This document shows, one piece after another, positions 59,941-64,000 of a DNA stretch of 64,000 bases (positions within the stretch are counted from its first letter, which is position 1; each line of letters begins with the position of its first letter). The DNA comes from Monosporascus cannonballus (Eukaryota; Ascomycota; Sordariomycetes; Xylariales): contig QJNS01000205.1 in assembly GCA_004154925.1 (NCBI GenBank), positions 83,098 through 147,097 on the forward strand. Reading direction: 5' to 3'. Made by a program: the position numbers and the translations under genes. The notes under the pieces were generated by a model, which saw only the letters and a program-made list of their open reading frames with translations, did no database searches and was not told the origin of the DNA.

Positions 59941-60667
59941 GTTGTGGTATTAAGCCATATATTTGTAAGGGGGGTGCGATATTGATTAGTTGCAATATAT
60001 TTGCCACCTCCTCGAGGGCATTAGTATGGGTTTTGGAGACCCGACCTAGAAGAACGCGCTGCATGCTGCCATGGTAGTTACTTTCCTATTTGGGAAATGT
60101 GGATCGGCTTCCGCAGAAAAAAATAAGCGACACCATCACCATTCGTTTATCTGTATGTTTAAACCGGGGCATAACGTAGGGCCGACAAGCCACCCGCACC
60201 TAGCTTCCCTCACAACCCTTATCAGGACCATAACACCCGCCTGATATTCCAACCACCCTCCCAGCTCTACTAAGAAGCGGAGCTCAGACACGTTGAGGCC
60301 CCCAAGTACTTCATGCATATTCAGGCTCTCTCGACATACTGAGGGAGTGGGCCTAAGACGAGCGTGTGGCACAGCCTTGAGGGACTGTCCATAAAGCGCC
60401 AACTGGCATTTCATATTGCCGGAGAATATCGTTCCGACAAGGTTCTTACTTTTCTATCTGTTCTTTTCTATCCTTCCTTATTTTAACGAAGCACCTTTTC
60501 CCGAATAGATTTTACTAAAACCCACAGATACCCGGACAAGTGTTATGCCGATAAGTCCCACCGACTGGAAATCCGGACCAGACTAGCTTTTGATACACTT
60601 GGTGGTAAATTTTTGCATTATCCGCTTAATCTTTGACGGCCCGGGCTTTGCATCTTAAATTTAGCGA
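59941..60667. other. Normal-composition stretch, no confident gene
   Basis: Mixed composition. The best frame is minus strand 60136-60414 (92 codons, start at 60412-60414, with H-E-V-L-G-G-L-N-V-S-E-L-R-F-L-V-E-L-G-G). It has no introns, signal or family I recognise, so I leave it as a possible exon fragment. A pyrimidine-rich run (ttttctatctgttcttttctatccttcc) at 60449-60478 is the only other local structure. Confidence 0.45.
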
Positions 60668-61556
60668 TTGCCAATCGCTACTTCTTATACAGCTTACGGA
60701 ATAAACTTGCTAACCCTAAGTCCGCCGAACTTATTAGCATTAACATTCTCCCTTTTAACATTATTGGCCTGTTACCTAATATTGCACTTTTTAAGCAAAT
60801 TATTTAGGCCAAATAACTTAATAACTGGGCTGGAACGTTCGACCTTCTTCCCCAGCGCATAGCACTAATTATGACGGACCCTTAAGCTCGCGGTAGATGC
60901 AGTATGCCGATTTATCCTACTGGCTAAGCCTGGCGGCAGGGTGCAACTGGTAAATGGGTGGATGTCCAGTGATAAGATCCAGCAGAACGATCCGCCGGCC
61001 ACAAAGTTGATGAAGGTGGTGCTGCTTGGCTCGAAGAAAATCGGATTTGACACGACGATCGGTAATGAGGCGGGGGAGATACTCGCAGAGGTTGGTCAAG
61101 GTCTGCTTCATAACCTGGACTCACTCACTGTTGTAAGCCCTTGCTGTAAGGGAGCTGCTACAAAGAAATTGGAGGAAATGGGATATGGGCGGTTCCAGGG
61201 CCTCCATGGTGCAGCTATGTTCATGTTGAATAGGATACCGGAAAAGGAGCACCAGATCCCTCTCGAAGTATTTGAGAACCTCCTCCAAGATATCCTGTCT
61301 CAGGCACCTGAGGGCGAGGCTACGTTAAATTGGTCTGCTGCTTGTGGGCAAAGGGTCTAATGGTTTTCGAGATTGCGTGGGACCTCACTTTACGGTGCTA
61401 TTATGGACGGGCTTCAAGGCTTTCAGACGGGATGGGCACCCTTTACTTGCCACAGAGTAACTCCAGAGACAATATACATCACAAGCGTACGAGAGAACCC
61501 TGTCCATGTTTGCTACAATTTCATGGTCGTATCCCCAATTAATAGCCCAATGTCTA
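60668..61556 (+). pseudogene. Unidentified gene with nonsense codons, cut by pogo-2
   Basis: One frame runs through the whole stretch. Residues 1-64 include a hydrophobic helix (L-L-A-L-T-F-S-L-L-T-L-L-A-C-Y-L-I-L). Stops TAG 60860, TAA 60866 and TGA 60872 follow; each is one C-to-T step from CAG, CAA and CGA. Then 162 open codons (L-A-V-D-A-V-C-R-F-I, K-L-M-K-V-V-L-L-G-S-K-K-I-G-F, G-A-A-M-F-M-L-N-R-I), a TAA at 61358 (CAA if C-to-T), and 66 more (G-A-I-M-D-G-L-Q-G-F-Q-T-G-W, I-Y-I-T-S, N-P-V-H-V-C-Y-N-F) up to the pogo-2 TA site. Joining across pogo-2 keeps the frame open to TAG 63595-63597. I do not recognise the family. The segment before 60874 is less certain. Confidence 0.5.
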
Positions 61557-63473
61557 AGATGACCCCCCCATCCGTGCTCCACCCCATTAACGCGCCACCC
61601 CGCAACCGCGTTGCGCGTCGATCCACTTACTGATTTCTTTCCATATAAAAAACTTCTTAATAACGTTTTAAAAAATTGAAAAAATTATTTTCTTCTTTAG
61701 CAAAATCTACGTTTTCGAACGATATGCAGCCCTTAGCTTAATTCCGTACGGCGCAGGTAATTAACGAAGTAATATGTAAAAAATCCCTACGTTTAACCTT
61801 TAAGGGTTACTAGGTTAATAAAAGACATATTTTACGCCGCATCCAAGGTATACGGACGAAAAAAAAATTCGATAAAAAGCGTTAAAAGTTATTAAGAATC
61901 TAGGAGGAAGCTTTAGCCCATTAGGTTATCGTATAAGGTTAATTAAGGTATATGCTATCTTATTTGCAATTCCGTTTATACGTATAATATTTCTTAATTA
62001 ATAACAGCAGCCTTAAACGTTTAAAAAAAAATTAAGTAATCTAATTTTTGCGTTATTATCCTAGAATTAAGATTATTAAGGGTAAGTTTATTAATTATAA
62101 GCGCTTAAATAACGTTTTCCCGGCCTTTATTAACGTTTTATTCGGACGTTTTTCCTTACCGGAAGTTAAGGTTATTAAATGGAGGAATTAATTTAACGCG
62201 AACGAAATTGGAATAATAAAAGGTATAGGCGAAAATTATTTCGTTTTTGGAAAAGCCTTTAGGAAAAATATTTTTTTAAAGAATGCCTTTAAAAAAAATG
62301 GATTATTATAATCGTTTATATTAATATTAACGGGCGATTATTGTTATTTTTCGTGATTTTTAATAGCGTTTATATATAATAATAATAGTTCTTTAATTTG
62401 GACGATAAAATATACGAAAACTAATATTTTATTATGTTAAAGAACGGTTGGACGAATAACGAAATCGGCTTAAAATAATTTCGCGAAATTTTTATTTCTT
62501 ATATTAAACCCGAAAATCCGGACGGATAAAGGTTATTAATAATTAATAGTTATAAAAACTATATTACCGAGGAATTTATATAAATATGTTTTTAAAATAA
62601 GATATATATTATTTTTTTGTTTGTTTATATCTTTTATATTTTTTAATATTTTAATATAAATATATTTGCAACCTTAAAACGGAAATACCGTTATTAATTT
62701 TGCGAATATTATTACGGATGGATTTCCGAAATTATAAATAAAACCGATTTCCTTTAAGAGTTTGCGAAAGCATAATAAAAAATTATAATAATTTTAAAAT
62801 ATATTATGAAAAGTTAGAAAATAATAAATTTGCGTTTTATTAATAAAGCGAAAATATTAAATAATAAGTACATTAAAGAAAAAGGGGAAATAATAAATAT
62901 GTTTATCCGGAAATTAATTTTTAATTTAAAATAACCTGATATTTTATTTTAAATAATTACTTTAAGTATTAAAATATTTAAATTATTTAAGGACTTAATT
63001 CGGATCGAAAAAACATTGGTATAGGTTAATTTAACTTACGGAAATTTTACCGTACGCCTTTTGTTCCGTAAGTTCGTTAAAGCCTTTAACGATAAAACCG
63101 CCAAACTTTTTGTTACCGAAATTCTTAATAGGTAAATAATTACAGCCTTTAAAAAAGGCGAAACCTAAAAAACGTAAAAAGGTGCAACCCGAACCCAATA
63201 AGGGCTTTGTGAAAATAATCTCGGTTAAAAAGGTAAAGGTAAGGCGGAAAGCCCTTGCGAAAAGATATTTTACCGTTACTCGGCAAAATCAATAGGAAAC
63301 CGAGCCTTCCGGAAGCGACGAAGATCACGAGGTGGAAGCGGATTGCATTATTGTACGGTTTACTTAGTATGGAATTAATTAATAAAGTGGCTGTTGAGAT
63401 ATTGTTATTTGAATGGAGAGGTTGTTGTGGCGATGGCTTCAAAATTGGGTGGAGCGTTGATGGGGGGTCATCT
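61557..63473 (+). mobile_element. pogo-2: complete pogo-like DNA transposon
   Basis: Flanked by TA (61555-61556 and 63474-63475). Terminal inverted repeats: left AGATGACCCCCCCATC, right (reversed) AGATGACCCCCCATC; subterminal GCTCCACCC is shared by both ends. 1917 bp. The two ends (about 61557-61640 and 63180-63473) are GC-normal, the middle strongly RIP-mutated. In opposite orientation to pogo-1. Confidence 0.92.
61690..63390 (+). pseudogene. pogo-2 transposase (HTH and DDE), both catalytic Asp mutated
   Basis: Pogo/Fot1-type transposase remnant. The N-terminal helix-turn-helix area (61690-62000) shows S-L-R-L-T-F-K-G-Y then I-R-T-K-K. The first catalytic motif, normally N-x-D-E-x-G, reads F-N-A-N-E-I-G at 62192-62212, with Asp to Asn at 62201-62203. 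The second (normally I-D-S/G-H) reads L-L-I-I-N-S-Y at 62533-62553, with Asp to Asn at 62545-62547. Both are GAC/GAT to AAC/AAT. Multiple TAA/TAG stops occur between. The basic C-terminal end (about 63080-63300) is little mutated. It cannot encode an active enzyme. Confidence 0.78.
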
Positions 63474-63475
63474 TA

Positions 63476-64000
63476 TATCCGGAAAGCAAAGGTGGTCATG
63501 TCTTTTTAAATTCCGCACACTCTATTTCATGAACACATGCAAACCTTTCTTGATGATTATAGTGCCCGTCTCCGCTACTGCTATTGATTTCTGCTAGAGC
63601 GCCGCATAATTAATGTACGTGAGGGGGTCTAATGCGGCTAGCTTCTGACTCCTGCTTAATGGTTGGGATCTAGGCCTTAGTTGAAATGTCCACGGTCTTG
63701 CCGTCTTTTTGGATTATTGCAAAACATCGGGCGCTCGAACTGCGTTAATAGTTCAAGCGTAATATAGTTATATATTCCCACACGTCTTCAGCAGCAAACC
63801 AGGTAATGTTTAGCACCACCTCGGTTAACCAGCACTAAGCAGCACTAAGAAAATGTTTCCATGTCTTGGTACCATATCTACACACTGCATTCTAGCATAA
63901 CTGTTAGGCTACTATTCCTTCTCCTATGCCTTCTACTATTCCTTCTACTATTCCTTCTACTATTCCTTCTACTATTCCTTCTACTATTCCTTCTACTATT
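63476..64000. other. Island 3: GC-normal flank of pogo-2
   Basis: The first 122 bases continue the frame of the 60668-61556 gene (S-G-K-Q-R-W-S-C, F-R-T-L-Y-F-M-N-T-C-K) to TAG at 63595-63597. From there to 63910 I see no gene. A direct repeat cagcactaag occurs twice at about 63831-63850. Then the minisatellite begins. Confidence 0.55.
63912..64000. repeat. 12-bp minisatellite running off the window
   Basis: Unit CTACTATTCCTT, at least seven tandem copies; the first units vary (ctcctatgcctt), the last ones are exact. The full length is unknown because the window ends inside it. If translated, it would give a four-residue period, but no frame from a gene leads into it. Confidence 0.9.

Noticed and set aside
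60865..61124. Three minus-strand frames in island 2
   Set aside because: They lie opposite the longest plus-strand frame of the island and overlap one another in all minus frames, as expected of shadows in GC-normal coding DNA.
1..64000. Mitochondrial or bacterial/viral origin because of low GC
   Set aside because: Chromodomain Gypsy elements, pogo elements, 5-bp target duplications and short GT..AG introns point to a fungal nuclear genome; low GC is confined to repeats.
1..64000. tRNA, rRNA, CRISPR or riboswitch features
   Set aside because: No cloverleaf-like GC-paired segment, conserved rRNA block, or regularly spaced repeats with unique spacers was seen by eye; a tRNA or Rfam scan would settle it.

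Overview
The window is an AT-rich, gene-poor block from the nuclear genome of a filamentous ascomycete (Pezizomycotina-type). The reasons: almost all of it is transposon sequence decayed by C-to-T/G-to-A transitions with TpA enrichment, which is the footprint of repeat-induced point mutation (RIP); the rest is three short islands of normal base composition with short GT..AG introns. I cannot name genus or species.

Layout. 1-5124: 5'-truncated chromodomain Ty3/Gypsy element G1-a on the plus strand. 5125-6021: decayed AT-rich spacer. 6022-35898: NEST I. A pogo-like DNA transposon (pogo-1, minus) is split by Gypsy element G1-b (7535-35473, minus). G1-b is split by G1-c (13185-34263, minus). G1-c carries two copies of a second chromodomain Gypsy family, G2-a (17431-24656) and G2-b (25179-32435), both minus. 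35901-37635: island 1, a 3' gene fragment, then a secreted-protein gene with frame breaks and a 135-bp MITE at its stop codon. 37627-38608: AT-rich. 38609-59493: NEST II. G1-d (minus) is split by G1-e (43689-57706, plus), which contains a solo LTR (44184-44596) and a complete G1-f (45493-52168, plus). 59494-59940: AT-rich. 59940-61556: island 2, with a gene carrying nonsense codons and broken by pogo-2 (61557-63473, plus). 63476-64000: island 3, ending in a 12-bp minisatellite that runs off the window.

The nesting is read from target-site duplications (TTAAT, TATAA, CATAA, TACAG, TTATG/TTATA, CTCGG/CCCGG) and from homologous sequence resuming on both sides of each insertion. After removal of younger insertions each complete G1 element is about 6.6-6.9 kb and each G2 about 7.2 kb. 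Both families have LTR - gag (CCHC knuckle) - protease - RT - RNase H - integrase - chromodomain - polypurine tract - LTR. Relative order in nest I: pogo-1, then G1-b, then G1-c, then G2-a and G2-b. In nest II: G1-d, then G1-e, then G1-f and the solo-LTR parent.

The most interesting signal is a recurrent reading frame on the strand opposite gag-pol, between the chromodomain and the 3' LTR. It is present in all eight elements of both families. It reads as a cysteine cluster, then a Lys/Glu/Gln/Leu-rich coiled coil, then (in G1) a tail with Asp-Trp. Its internal stops are nearly all TAA/TAG where other copies keep CAA/CAG, so it was probably open before RIP. No tRNA, rRNA or CRISPR was seen.
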